From CAWEYO01 sp963813315 (lineage in GTDB: Bacteria; Pseudomonadota; Alphaproteobacteria; Rhizobiales; Rhizobiaceae), in NCBI GenBank assembly GCA_963813315.1, contig CAWEYO010000021.1:27310-91309 (forward strand): a stretch of DNA of 64,000 nucleotides, in the 5' to 3' direction. The translations under genes and the position numbers were made by a program. Positions 40,891-49,448 of this stretch are shown piece by piece. How positions within the stretch are numbered: position 1 is the first letter of the stretch; each line of letters begins with the position of its first letter. Under the pieces are notes generated by a model. The model was not told the origin of the DNA, ran no database searches, and saw only the letters and a program-made list of their open reading frames with translations.

Positions 40891-41231
40891 TTGCCAACCG
40901 CCGGCGCGGCGAGATCGCCGCCGAACTCGACGGGAAGCAATACCGGCTCTGCCTGACGCTGGGCGCCCTGGCGGAACTCGAGGCAATCTATGCGGCCGAT
41001 GACCTCAATGCGCTGGTCGAGCGCTTCTCGCGCGGCAGGCTGTCGGCCCTTGACTTAGTCCGCATTGCGGGCGCGGGCCTGCGTGGCGGCGGCAATGAAA
41101 TCCCAGACGACCACGTCGCGAGGATGCAGTCGAACAACGGCGCTGCCGGGTTCGCCACGATTGTCGCCGACCTCTTGGCGGTCACGTTCGGGGCTGCCGA
41201 ACCGGCACAGAACGCATCGAACCCTCGATAG
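40887..41231 (+). CDS. GTA g10: tail assembly chaperone (GTA TAC)
   Basis: 114 residues: NRRRGEIAAELDGKQYRLCL, TLGALAELEAIYAADDLNAL, RGRLSALDLVRIAGAGLRGG, the GTA-gp10 family. Assists tail tube assembly around the tape measure. ATGA overlap with g9; its TAG stop lies within ATAG where the next gene's coding appears to begin. Confidence 0.9.
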   Translation: MIANRRRGEIAAELDGKQYRLCLTLGALAELEAIYAADDLNALVERFSRGRLSALDLVRIAGAGLRGGGNEIPDDHVARMQSNNGAAGFATIVADLLAVTFGAAEPAQNASNPR

Positions 41232-41458
41232 CCGCAGCCGGCGCCGGCCGGGCATTTCCCTGGGACGATGTTATGTCGACAGGACTTGGCCTGCTGCGGC
41301 TTTCACCCGAAGCCTTCTGGTCGATGACGCCGCGCGAGTTCGAGCGCGCGGCGAGTGCAGTGCTGCCGAGAAGCTCCGGCGCGCCGCAACGGGACGAGCT
41401 TGCCGAACTGATGCGCAGATTTCCAGATGATGGAGGACCAGGTTGGCCGAAGAAGTAA
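41228..41458 (+). CDS. GTA g10.1: second tail assembly chaperone (rcc01693-like), non-standard start
   Basis: The recognised core FPWDDVMSTGLGLLRLSPEA, FWSMTPREFERAAS is the rcc01693/TAC family. The first standard start, ATG 41273, falls inside this core and would delete FPWDDV. The frame stays open upstream through IAAAGAGRA to an ATA at 41228 that overlaps the g10 stop (ATAG) where an ATGA would be expected. So the gene either uses ATA, or is shortened, or the sequence has an error. From ATG 41273 the product has 61 residues; from 41228, 76. Confidence 0.75.
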   Translation: MAAAGAGRAFPWDDVMSTGLGLLRLSPEAFWSMTPREFERAASAVLPRSSGAPQRDELAELMRRFPDDGGPGWPKK

Positions 41459-42018
41459 ACGTCCTGATCAGTGCGGATACGGCGCCTTTTGCCGCCGCGC
41501 TCAAGAATCTGGATCAGTTGTCCCAAAATTTCGGCGCTCAACTGAGCGGGGCCATGAAAAGCGCGGCCGTCAGCGGCAAGGATCTCGACGACATCCTGCG
41601 CAAGATAGGGCTCAATCTCGCCGGCATGGCGTTGAGCCAAGGAATGAAGCCACTGCAAGCACTGACGGGCTCGCTGTTCTCGTCGCTCACCAGCGGTCTG
41701 GCAGGCATCAAGCCTTTTGCGAAGGGCGGGGTGCCGGGCAATGTCGTTCCGTTTGCGAGCGGTGGCGTGGTTTCCGCGCCCAGCTTCTTTCCGATGGGAC
41801 GCAATGTCGGCCTGATGGGGGAGGCAGGCTCGGAAGCAATCCTTCCCTTGCAGCGTTCGGCGGATGGGCGGCTTGGCGTTGCGGCATCGGGCGGCAGCGC
41901 TCCGGTCAATATCGTTTTCAACGTCTCCTCCAACGATGCTGGATCGTTCCGAAAATCCGAGGCCCAAATAACTGGAATGCTCGCGCGGGCGGTGTCGCGC
42001 GGGACACGGACACTCTGA
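41443..42018 (+). CDS. GTA g11: short tape measure protein
   Basis: 191 residues. N-terminal helical part (VNVLISADTAPFAAALKNLD) and a C-terminal glycine-rich region with FAKGGVPGNVVPFASGGVVS, GLMGEAGSEAILPL and VNIVFNVSS, typical of phage tape measure C-termini (lambda-type) and GTA g11. Its length sets tail length; at about 1.5 angstrom per residue this implies a tail of roughly 30 nm, by inference. TTG start overlapping the preceding gene by 16 bases. Confidence 0.85.
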   Translation: MAEEVNVLISADTAPFAAALKNLDQLSQNFGAQLSGAMKSAAVSGKDLDDILRKIGLNLAGMALSQGMKPLQALTGSLFSSLTSGLAGIKPFAKGGVPGNVVPFASGGVVSAPSFFPMGRNVGLMGEAGSEAILPLQRSADGRLGVAASGGSAPVNIVFNVSSNDAGSFRKSEAQITGMLARAVSRGTRTL

Positions 42019-42059
42019 ACTCGATAAGTTTCCCCGGAACCGCCTCTCGCGCTAAGCCG

Positions 42060-42171
42060 TTGTTTTTACGCATGATCTTGCCCGAAAAGTCTGTCAACTT
42101 TTCGGGATCATGCTCTTGTTTTTACGCATGATCTTGTCCGAAAAGTCTGTGAACTTTTCGGGATCGTGCTC
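42060..42171. repeat. Two tandem copies of the family A palindrome (copies 4 and 5)
   Basis: Two 56-bp units in direct tandem, each TTGTTTTTACGCATGATCTT, (G/T)CCGAAAAGTCTGT, (C/G)AACTTTTCGGGATC(A/G)TGCTC, differing at only a few positions. They occupy most of the gap between g11 and g12 and the second supplies bases just before the g12 Shine-Dalgarno. Confidence 0.88.
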
Positions 42172-42183
42172 TTGGAGCGCCCA

Positions 42184-42831
42184 TTGACCGATCTCACAAG
42201 CTTCCACGACGTCCGCTTTCCTGTCGCGGTTTCCTTTGGCGCAACCGGAGGACCGGAAAGGCGCAATGAAATCGTCCTGATGACTTCCGGACGGGAACGC
42301 CGGAACGCGCGGTTTTCGCAATCGCGACGTCACTACGACGCCGGTACCGGTGTTCGCTCGATCGAGGACCTGTACGATATTCTGGCCTTCTTCGAAGCAC
42401 GGCGCGGATCACTCCATGCATTCCGCTTCCGCGATCCATTCGACATGAAATCATGCAGGCCAGGCGAGGCAGTGACGCCGCTCGATCAGGCGATCGGCCT
42501 CGGCGACGGATCGAAGGCGCGGTTTTCACTGGTCAAGATATATGGCGACGGAGCGGACGCCTACCAGCGCGATATCCGGAAGCCAGTTGCGTCGACAGTC
42601 CGGGTCGCCGTCGCAGGCAGCGAGCGCGCGCCTTCAGGTTTCACGATCGATACCGCTACCGGTGAAGTGGTGTTTCCACCCGACAAGATTCCATCGGCGA
42701 ACGCGGTCGTCACCGCCGGCTACGAGTTCGATGTGCCGGTGCGCTTCAATACGGAGCGTCTGGAAGTGAGCCTTACTGCGTTCAAGGCCGGGCAGATTCC
42801 ATCCATACCCCTGATCGAAGTGCAGCCATGA
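42184..42831 (+). CDS. GTA g12: distal tail protein (DUF2460)
   Basis: 215 residues: SFHDVRFPVAVSFGATGGPE, RRNARFSQSRRHYDAGTGVR, LYDILAFFEARRGSLHAFRF, RDPFDMKS, the DUF2460/TIGR02217 family. In RcGTA this forms the tail-tip ring. TTG 42184 is preferred since GGAGC lies seven bases upstream and family similarity begins there; the upstream frame to GTG 42166 is repeat-derived. ATGA overlap with g13. Confidence 0.88.
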   Translation: MTDLTSFHDVRFPVAVSFGATGGPERRNEIVLMTSGRERRNARFSQSRRHYDAGTGVRSIEDLYDILAFFEARRGSLHAFRFRDPFDMKSCRPGEAVTPLDQAIGLGDGSKARFSLVKIYGDGADAYQRDIRKPVASTVRVAVAGSERAPSGFTIDTATGEVVFPPDKIPSANAVVTAGYEFDVPVRFNTERLEVSLTAFKAGQIPSIPLIEVQP

Positions 42832-43718
42832 GCACCTACCCGGAAGCCTTGACCGAGCATCTTGCCGGCAATCTCACGACGCTTTGCCACTGCTGGCGGC
42901 TGACGCGCAAAGACGGCGCGGTGACAGGCTTTACCGATCACGATCGGGGTCTCGCCGTGGATGGAACGGCGTTCGAACCCGAGTCGGGGTTTAGCGCTAG
43001 CGAGGCGCACAACCGTCTGGGCCTGGCGACCGACACAGTGGATATCGAGGGCGCATTGTCGTCCGATCGCATCCGGGAAGACGATATCGCGGCAGGCTTG
43101 TACGATGGAGCCAAGGTAGAGACGCTTCTCGTCAACTGGATGCGGCCATCGCAATTCGCCCTGCTTCGGACGGCCACGATCGGCAAGATCACGAGAAGCG
43201 ACCAGCGGTTCACGGCCGAGCTGGAAAGCCTGGCGCAGGCGTTCGACCAGCCTCGCGGACGCTACATTAGGCGAACATGCGATGCCGAGCTCGGCGATCA
43301 GCGTTGCGGGTTCGCGACTTCCCTGCCGGGTTTCCAAGCCACCGGCTCCGTGCTGTCGGCCGATGCCGCGGGAATGATTTCCGTTTCCGGGCTCAACGAT
43401 TTCGCGCCCGGCTGGTTCTCCAACGGCCTTCTGACCTGGCATTCGGGGAGCGGCGCCGGCCGCTCGGAGCGGATCCGCGATCACAGGAAGTCCGGTGGAA
43501 AAACGGTGCTGGCGCTCTGGCCCGACAGGGGATCGATTCCGCAGTCGGCCGACAGCTTCAGCGTGATTGCGGGCTGCGACAAGACCTTCGCGACCTGCAA
43601 GGTGAAATTCGCGAATGCGTTGAACTTCCGCGGTTTTCCGCATCTGCCGGGCAACGATGCCGGCTACGCCTACGTGACCGAGGGCGGTCAGTTCGACGGG
43701 GGGCCGCTTGTGCCATGA
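42828..43718 (+). CDS. GTA g13: tail hub protein (DUF2163)
   Basis: 296 residues: LAGNLTTLCHCWRLTRKDGA, GFTDHDRGLAVDGTAFEPES, GRYIRRTCDAELGDQRCGF, VIAGCDKTFATCKVKFANAL, LNFRGFPHLPGNDA, the DUF2163 pattern with the C-terminal phage BR0599 motif. The cysteines may bind a metal or iron-sulfur centre as proposed for the RcGTA hub. ATGA overlaps on both sides. Confidence 0.92.
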   Translation: MSTYPEALTEHLAGNLTTLCHCWRLTRKDGAVTGFTDHDRGLAVDGTAFEPESGFSASEAHNRLGLATDTVDIEGALSSDRIREDDIAAGLYDGAKVETLLVNWMRPSQFALLRTATIGKITRSDQRFTAELESLAQAFDQPRGRYIRRTCDAELGDQRCGFATSLPGFQATGSVLSADAAGMISVSGLNDFAPGWFSNGLLTWHSGSGAGRSERIRDHRKSGGKTVLALWPDRGSIPQSADSFSVIAGCDKTFATCKVKFANALNFRGFPHLPGNDAGYAYVTEGGQFDGGPLVP

Positions 43719-44182
43719 AGACCGTTGAAGAGATCGGTACCACAGCGAATGAAGAGATACTGGCCGAGGCGCTCTCCTGGGTCGGAACGCCTTATCGCCA
43801 TCAGGGATCGAAGAAGGGTGTAGGTTGCGATTGCCTTGGACTGATACGAGGGGCATGGCGGTCAGTCTATGGCGCCGAGCCGGAACCCTCGGGCATGTAC
43901 GCGCCCGACTGGGCGGAGGCTGGCGGGGAAGACCTGTTCGTCGCCGCCGCCAGGCGCCACTGCTCCGAAAAGGCCGGTGCGGAGGCCCGGCCCGGAGACC
44001 TGCTGCTCTTTCGATGGCGGCCTCACCTGCCCGCCAAGCACGCCGGCATTCTTGTGGACCGCAACCATTTTATCCATGCCTACCAAGGCCATAGCGTAAT
44101 TGTTTCATCGTTGGTTCCGCAGTGGCGCCGGCGAATCGCTGCGGCCTTTTCCTTCCCTGCAAAAGCGAACGATCGAGGCTAA
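43715..44182 (+). CDS. GTA g14: NlpC/P60 cell-wall peptidase
   Basis: 155 residues: ILAEALSWVGTPYRHQGSKK, GVGCDCLGLIRG with the catalytic Cys, EARPGDLLLFRWRP, LPAKHAGILVDRNHFIHAYQ with the catalytic His. Opens the recipient cell wall during DNA delivery in the RcGTA model. ATGA overlap with g13. Confidence 0.92.
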   Translation: MKTVEEIGTTANEEILAEALSWVGTPYRHQGSKKGVGCDCLGLIRGAWRSVYGAEPEPSGMYAPDWAEAGGEDLFVAAARRHCSEKAGAEARPGDLLLFRWRPHLPAKHAGILVDRNHFIHAYQGHSVIVSSLVPQWRRRIAAAFSFPAKANDRG

Positions 44183-44187
44183 TCAGC

Positions 44188-47100
44188 ATGGCAACTGTGG
44201 TCCTGCAAGCTGCCGGCGCGCTTTTGGGCGGCATTTTCGGCCCCGTCGGCGCCGCGATCGGCAGCGCTGCCGGGGCGATGGCCGGTTATGCGCTGGATAG
44301 CGCGCTCATCAACGGCACGCGCCGCTATGAAGGGCCACGACTCACCGGAGCGAGACCCTACACGGCGGAGGAGGGCGCTCCGCTCGCGCGCGTCTACGGC
44401 ACGGCGCGAATCGGCGGTACGCTGATTTGGGCGACGCGCTTCGAGGAAAGCCAAACCACCAAACGGCAGGGCGGAAAGGGGGGAGGCCCGAAGGTCACGG
44501 AATACAGCTACTACGTCAACGCGGCCTTCGCCCTATGCGAGGGAAAGATCGCTGGCATTCGACGCATCTGGGCCGACGGTCGCGAACTCGATCGCGAGCT
44601 TGTCGAAATCCGCGTCCACAATGGCTCCGAGAACCAGGCGCCGGACCCGCTGATCGAGGCGAAGCAGGGCGCAGGCAACGCGCCGGCCTATCGCGGAACA
44701 GCCTATGTCGTCTTCGAACGGTTGCCGATCGGCGATTATGGCAACCGTATTCCGCAGGTCCAGTTCGAGGTGCTTCGACCGGTTGGAGAGGTGGCTGAGG
44801 GCATTCACGCCGTTGCGCTCATTCCTGGCTCGACCGAGTTCGGCCTCTCGCCGCATCTGGTGACACGCGAAATATCGATGGGCGACACCGAGGCGATCAA
44901 CCGGCATGTGCTTTATGCGGCAACCGACCTGGAAGCTTCGCTCGACGAACTGCAGGCGCTGTGTCCGAACCTCCAACATGTCGCACTTGTGGTGGCTTGG
45001 TTCGGAGACGATCTGCGGGCTGGCCAATGCAGGATCCGCCCGGCCGTGACGGACAATCTGGTCTCCGGATTCTCCGAGGTATGGCAGGTCTCCGGCCTCA
45101 CGCGATCGACGGCGCCGCTCGTTTCGAGCTACCAAGGCGGCGCAGCCTACGGCGGTTCGCCTTCGGACCGGACTGTCATCGACGCCATAGCGGAGATCAA
45201 GCGGCGCGGGTTGAAGGTCACGCTCTATCCTTTTGTAATGATGGATATTGCCGCCGACAACACACTGCCGGATCCGTATGGGAAGGCGGTCCAGTCGCCT
45301 TATCCATGGCGCGGCCGGATCACGTGCCACCCGGCGCCACTGCGGCCCGCTTCGGCCGACGGGACGGCTGCCGCGCGGACGCAGGTCTCTGCATTCTGCG
45401 GCACAGCAGAGGCTTCGAATTTCTCTGTACAATCGGGATCTATCGCTTTCAATGGAACGCCCGGCGATTGGGGCTATCGCCGCTTCGTCCTCCATTTCGC
45501 GCGCCTGGCCGATGCCGCCGGCGGGGTCGACGCGTTCCTGGTCGGTTCCGAACTCCGCGGGCTGACTACCCTGCGGGACCAGAACAATGCGTTCCCCTTC
45601 GTCGAGGAGCTGTGCGATCTCGCCGGGCAGGCGAGCGCGATCCTTGGTCCTGCCACGAAAATCACCTATGGCGCCGACTGGACCGAGTATTTCGGCCATC
45701 ACCCGCAGGATGGCAGCGGCGACGTATTCTTCCACCTCGATCAGTTGTGGTCGCACGCAGCTGTCAACGCCGTCGGCATAGACAACTACATGCCGCTTTC
45801 GGACTGGCAGGATCAGGATTGCTCGGGCGGCAATCCGGACGCATTCGCCGGGCCATACGATCCGGACGGGCTGCGTCAGGGCGTGCAGAGGGGAGAGGGT
45901 TTCGACTGGTACTATCCGTCGGAAACGGCGCGCGCCAATCGGCAGCGCGTCCCGATCACCGACGGCACCTATGGCAAGCCATGGGTATACCGCTACAAGG
46001 ATATCGAGGGCTGGTGGTCGAACCTTCACTACAACCGAATTGGCGGGCAGGAGGTCGCCCAGCCGACCGCCTGGGTACCGCGATCCAAGCCGATCTGGTT
46101 GACCGAGATCGGCTGCCCGGCGGTGGACAAGGGACCGAACCAGCCGAACGTTTTTCCCGATCCGAAATCGGCGGAAAGCGCCTCACCCTATTTCTCGAAC
46201 GGCGGGCGTTGCGATCTCGCTGTTTCGCGGTATCTCGCGGCCCATCGCGACTGCTGGGACCCGGCAAGCAAGCATTTCGTATCGAGCGAAAATCCAGTGT
46301 CGCCGATCTACGGGGGGCGAATGGTGGAGCCTTCGCGCATCTATGCATGGGCATGGGATGCGCGGCCATTTCCGGCTTTTCCCCTGAGCACCGGACTTTG
46401 GCGAGACGGAGACAACTGGAGACTTGGTCACTGGCTGAATGGAAGACTAAGCGGTCTCACATGCGGCGACCTGATCAACGCGGTCCTTGCCGATCATGGA
46501 TTGCCGTCAGCCGATGTCGCGAATGCGGACGGTACAATGCATGGCTATGTCATCTCGGATCCCTCGTCGGCCAGGGCTGTGCTCGAGCCGGTCGTCGATC
46601 TCTTCGGGCTGGCGGTTTTTGAAATCGGAGGCGGGCTTGTCTTCCGGCGGGAGGGTCAACAGCGGGACGGCTCCATCAGCGTGAGCGAACTGGTCGTCGA
46701 GGGCGAGGAGTCCGTCGCGCAGTTTACGCGTGTTCCAGACCATCACTTGCCGGCCGAAGCGATCCTGGCATTCCGCGATCCGCTGAACGACTATCAGACA
46801 GCGTCCGCCCGCACACGCAGGGAGGGCACTGCCGGGACCCGGCAGGAGGCGATCGGTTTCCCCGGCGTGCTGGAAACGGGCGAGGCGGCGGCCTTGCTCG
46901 ACGACTGGCTGTACCGGACGTGGTCACAGCGGGAGACCGTTGCTTTCGCGGTCCCGGCGCCTGACGCAAGCATCGAGCCGGGCGCTGTCATTCGACTGCC
47001 GGCCATGCAAGGCAACTGCGAATTCCTGGTGACGGATGTCGAGGATGGGCTGATCCGCAAGGTTGCGGGGCGGCAGGTGGTTCGCGGAATTCCCTCGCCG

Positions 47101-48093
47101 TGGAATGGCAGCCTGCCGGAATCCTCACCTCTACCGGTCACGATTGCCGGGCGGCCGCTTGCGGTGTTTCTCGACCTGCCGACGACTCCGGGCGCGGGTA
47201 ATCCATGGGAGCAATTTCGAGTGGCCGCCTGGAGCCGCTTGCGGCGAACCCAGGTTGCGTTTGCATCGCCTGAGGACACCGGCTTTTCCCAACGGGCTTC
47301 GATCGGCCGGCCGGCGACGATCGGGCAACTCGTCGATCCGCTGGGCGCGGGCTACGTCGGGCGTGTCGACCGGAAAGGCGTCGTCACGGTGAGGCTTATC
47401 GACGGCGAACTGGCGAGCGTGAGCCGGCTGCAACTGCTCAACGGGGCGAATGTCGCGGCGATACGATCTGCAATAGGCGTGTGGGAGCTCATCCAGTTCG
47501 AGGCCGCCGAAGAATTCCAGCCCGGTGTGTGGCGGCTGGCCGACCTTCTGCGAGGCCAACTCGGCACAACGGACGCGATGGCAGCCGGAGCCCCTTCCGG
47601 CGCCGACTTCGTTCTGATCGACGATGCCGTTCGCCCGGCGGGACTTCTACCTGCGGAATGTGGACTTGCCCTCAACTGGCGGATCGGCCCGGCAGGCTAC
47701 GATTTGTCCGCCGACAACTTCACCCCACGCGCAGAGACCGGCGGTGTGCGGGCGAGCGTACCGCTCGCGCCGGTTCATCTTAGAGGCAAGAGATCCGTTG
47801 CCGGCGATCTCTCGATTTCATGGATACGACGCGGCCGCATCGACGCCGACAGTTGGCTGTCCTCCGAGATTCCGTTGGGCGAGGAGACGGAAGCCTATCG
47901 GATCGAAATCGCCCCGGTTGGTGGCGCAGTGGTGCGAACCGCTATCTCCTCGACGGCAAGCTGGCTCTACGGGGCCGCGCAGATTGCGGCGGACTTTTCC
48001 CCGGTTCCGCAGGAAATCGACGTGGCAGTCTCGCAGCTGAGCGCGTCGGTCGGGTGGGGACTTTCCGCGAAAGAGCGACTTAGGCTTGGTTGA
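44188..48093 (+). CDS. GTA g15: baseplate megatron / host-interaction protein
   Basis: 1,301 residues, nearly the RcGTA g15 length. N-terminal glycine/alanine-rich hydrophobic region (LGGIFGPVGAAIGSAAGAMA), then the tail-hub fold (about 30-350), a GTA TIM-barrel-like domain (about 400-720: TKITYGADWTEYFGHHPQDG, WLTEIGCPAVDKGPNQPNVF) and a phage-tail C-terminal domain. Binds the cell surface and forms the channel for DNA. GAGG precedes ATG 44188. Confidence 0.93.
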   Translation: MATVVLQAAGALLGGIFGPVGAAIGSAAGAMAGYALDSALINGTRRYEGPRLTGARPYTAEEGAPLARVYGTARIGGTLIWATRFEESQTTKRQGGKGGGPKVTEYSYYVNAAFALCEGKIAGIRRIWADGRELDRELVEIRVHNGSENQAPDPLIEAKQGAGNAPAYRGTAYVVFERLPIGDYGNRIPQVQFEVLRPVGEVAEGIHAVALIPGSTEFGLSPHLVTREISMGDTEAINRHVLYAATDLEASLDELQALCPNLQHVALVVAWFGDDLRAGQCRIRPAVTDNLVSGFSEVWQVSGLTRSTAPLVSSYQGGAAYGGSPSDRTVIDAIAEIKRRGLKVTLYPFVMMDIAADNTLPDPYGKAVQSPYPWRGRITCHPAPLRPASADGTAAARTQVSAFCGTAEASNFSVQSGSIAFNGTPGDWGYRRFVLHFARLADAAGGVDAFLVGSELRGLTTLRDQNNAFPFVEELCDLAGQASAILGPATKITYGADWTEYFGHHPQDGSGDVFFHLDQLWSHAAVNAVGIDNYMPLSDWQDQDCSGGNPDAFAGPYDPDGLRQGVQRGEGFDWYYPSETARANRQRVPITDGTYGKPWVYRYKDIEGWWSNLHYNRIGGQEVAQPTAWVPRSKPIWLTEIGCPAVDKGPNQPNVFPDPKSAESASPYFSNGGRCDLAVSRYLAAHRDCWDPASKHFVSSENPVSPIYGGRMVEPSRIYAWAWDARPFPAFPLSTGLWRDGDNWRLGHWLNGRLSGLTCGDLINAVLADHGLPSADVANADGTMHGYVISDPSSARAVLEPVVDLFGLAVFEIGGGLVFRREGQQRDGSISVSELVVEGEESVAQFTRVPDHHLPAEAILAFRDPLNDYQTASARTRREGTAGTRQEAIGFPGVLETGEAAALLDDWLYRTWSQRETVAFAVPAPDASIEPGAVIRLPAMQGNCEFLVTDVEDGLIRKVAGRQVVRGIPSPWNGSLPESSPLPVTIAGRPLAVFLDLPTTPGAGNPWEQFRVAAWSRLRRTQVAFASPEDTGFSQRASIGRPATIGQLVDPLGAGYVGRVDRKGVVTVRLIDGELASVSRLQLLNGANVAAIRSAIGVWELIQFEAAEEFQPGVWRLADLLRGQLGTTDAMAAGAPSGADFVLIDDAVRPAGLLPAECGLALNWRIGPAGYDLSADNFTPRAETGGVRASVPLAPVHLRGKRSVAGDLSISWIRRGRIDADSWLSSEIPLGEETEAYRIEIAPVGGAVVRTAISSTASWLYGAAQIAADFSPVPQEIDVAVSQLSASVGWGLSAKERLRLG

Positions 48094-48106
48094 AGAAAGG
48101 ACAGAC

Positions 48107-48313
48107 ATGACGGAAACAAAACCATGGTACACCTCGCGCACGATCTGGGCTTCGCTCATTACCGTGACAACGGCATTGGCGGGTATGATCGGGCTGCCGG
48201 TTGACGGATTGGACAATTCCATCCTGACCGACACCCTGCTTCAGCTGGTGACGGCCGTTGCGGGCCTTGTCTCGATTTTTGGCAGGCTGTCCGCCAAGGA
48301 CAGGATCAGCTAG
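48107..48313 (+). CDS. Holin-like small membrane protein after GTA g15
   Basis: 68 residues with two hydrophobic segments (TIWASLITVTTALAGMIGLP and LLQLVTAVAGLVSIFGRL) separated by a short polar loop, the shape of small phage holins. AAAGGA lies six bases before ATG 48107, 14 bases after the g15 stop, so it belongs to the same transcript. In R. capsulatus the GTA lysis genes sit elsewhere, so a holin here would be a difference. Function inferred from shape and position only. Confidence 0.65.
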   Translation: MTETKPWYTSRTIWASLITVTTALAGMIGLPVDGLDNSILTDTLLQLVTAVAGLVSIFGRLSAKDRIS

Positions 48314-48418
48314 AGCAATGGCTTGACTGGCGGAGGCATGGAAGCAGTTGATTTGCAAACGTGTTCAGCCAATCAACTGTTCATACGGCGTTCAGAACTC
48401 ATCCGGTAGAAGAACGTC

Positions 48419-48718
48419 ATGAAAATGTGTTGCCAACTGTCTCACACCGCGATCTCCGCAATATGCGGCCTCGGTCTGCTTGCCTCGGAGGCCGGCGCAG
48501 TAGCGCGTGTCGCGATCGGCGAGGCAAGCCTGGTGAAATCGGTCGCGAGCGATTGCTACGCAATCGGCGCACAGGTTGCTGCGCAAAATGGCGGCACGCT
48601 GGCAAAGGCGGCGCCTTCGACGAAGGGAGGCCAGCCCGTCTGTGTGGTCGTGGTTCTGGTACCCGGCAAGGGCGGACAAAGGCCGCGTCGCGTGCAGCTC
48701 GTGGTTCCGCAGAACTGA
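48419..48718 (+). CDS. feuN: Small periplasmic protein, FeuN-like modulator
   Basis: 99 residues with a signal peptide (about residues 1-27, ISAICGLGLLASEAGAVA) and a PepSY-like mature part ending GGQPVCVVVVLVPGKGGQRP, RRVQLVVPQN. In Sinorhizobium meliloti a small periplasmic protein, FeuN, is encoded just before feuPQ and restrains the FeuQ sensor; position and size agree here. Two cysteines in the mature part could form a disulfide. Start ATG 48419 or 48425. Confidence 0.65.
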   Translation: MKMCCQLSHTAISAICGLGLLASEAGAVARVAIGEASLVKSVASDCYAIGAQVAAQNGGTLAKAAPSTKGGQPVCVVVVLVPGKGGQRPRRVQLVVPQN

Positions 48719-48782
48719 CCCGCTGTTTCCCCACCAGCCGCTTTGACCTATATCTGCGATCTGGCAGCCTGAATGTGATTCC

Positions 48783-49448
48783 ATGCGGATACTCGTCGTC
48801 GAAGATGACAGGGACCTGAACCGTCAGCTTTCGGATTCGCTCACCGACGCCGGATATGTCGTCGATCGTGCATTCGATGGCGAGGAAGGACATTTCCTTG
48901 GAGACACGGAGCCCTATGACGCCGTTGTGCTGGACATCGGCTTGCCGCAGATGGACGGGATCAGCGTCGTCGAACGATGGCGCCGCTCCGGGCGGAAGAT
49001 GCCTGTACTGATCCTGACCGCGCGCGACCGTTGGAGCGACAAGGTTGCCGGAATCGATGCCGGCGCCGACGACTATGTCACCAAGCCCTACCACATAGAG
49101 GAGGTCCTGGCACGTGTGCGTGCACTGATTCGCCGGGCCGCGGGTCACGCTTCGTCGGAGCTCTCCTGCGGGCCGCTGAGGCTCGACACGAAAGCGTCGA
49201 AGGCGGATGTGAACGGAGTTCCGCTTAAGCTGACTTCGCACGAGTTCCGGCTTCTCGCCTATCTCATGCACCATGTTGGGGAGGTGGTGTCGCGAACGGA
49301 ACTGGTCGAGCATCTCTACGATCAGGATTTCGACCGTGATTCCAATACGATAGAGGTGTTCGTCGGAAGACTGCGCAAGAAGATGGGCATCGACATGATC
49401 GAGACGATCCGCGGCATGGGCTATCGGATTCGTGAGCCCGGAGCGTGA
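48783..49448 (+). CDS. feuP: OmpR-family response regulator, FeuP-like
   Basis: 221 residues. Receiver domain with acidic pocket (VEDDRD), phospho-accepting Asp51 in VVLDIGLP and Lys101 region YVTKPYH; winged-helix output from about 125 (LTSHEFRLLAYLMHHVGEVV, TELVEHLYDQDFDRDSNTIE, VFVGRLRKKM). In S. meliloti FeuP controls cyclic glucan export (ndvA) and osmoadaptation. The sensor gene begins inside its stop region (ATG-less GTG overlap at 49445). Assignment to FeuP rests on recalled similarity and on the preceding feuN-like gene. Confidence 0.85.
   Translation: MRILVVEDDRDLNRQLSDSLTDAGYVVDRAFDGEEGHFLGDTEPYDAVVLDIGLPQMDGISVVERWRRSGRKMPVLILTARDRWSDKVAGIDAGADDYVTKPYHIEEVLARVRALIRRAAGHASSELSCGPLRLDTKASKADVNGVPLKLTSHEFRLLAYLMHHVGEVVSRTELVEHLYDQDFDRDSNTIEVFVGRLRKKMGIDMIETIRGMGYRIREPGA

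Noticed and set aside
42720..43856. 378-codon minus-strand frame
   Set aside because: Antisense to GTA g13, which has the DUF2163 signatures.
32570..48313. Ordinary active prophage
   Set aside because: No integrase, repressor, replication or att sites in the window, and gene order and g15-type proteins are those of GTAs.
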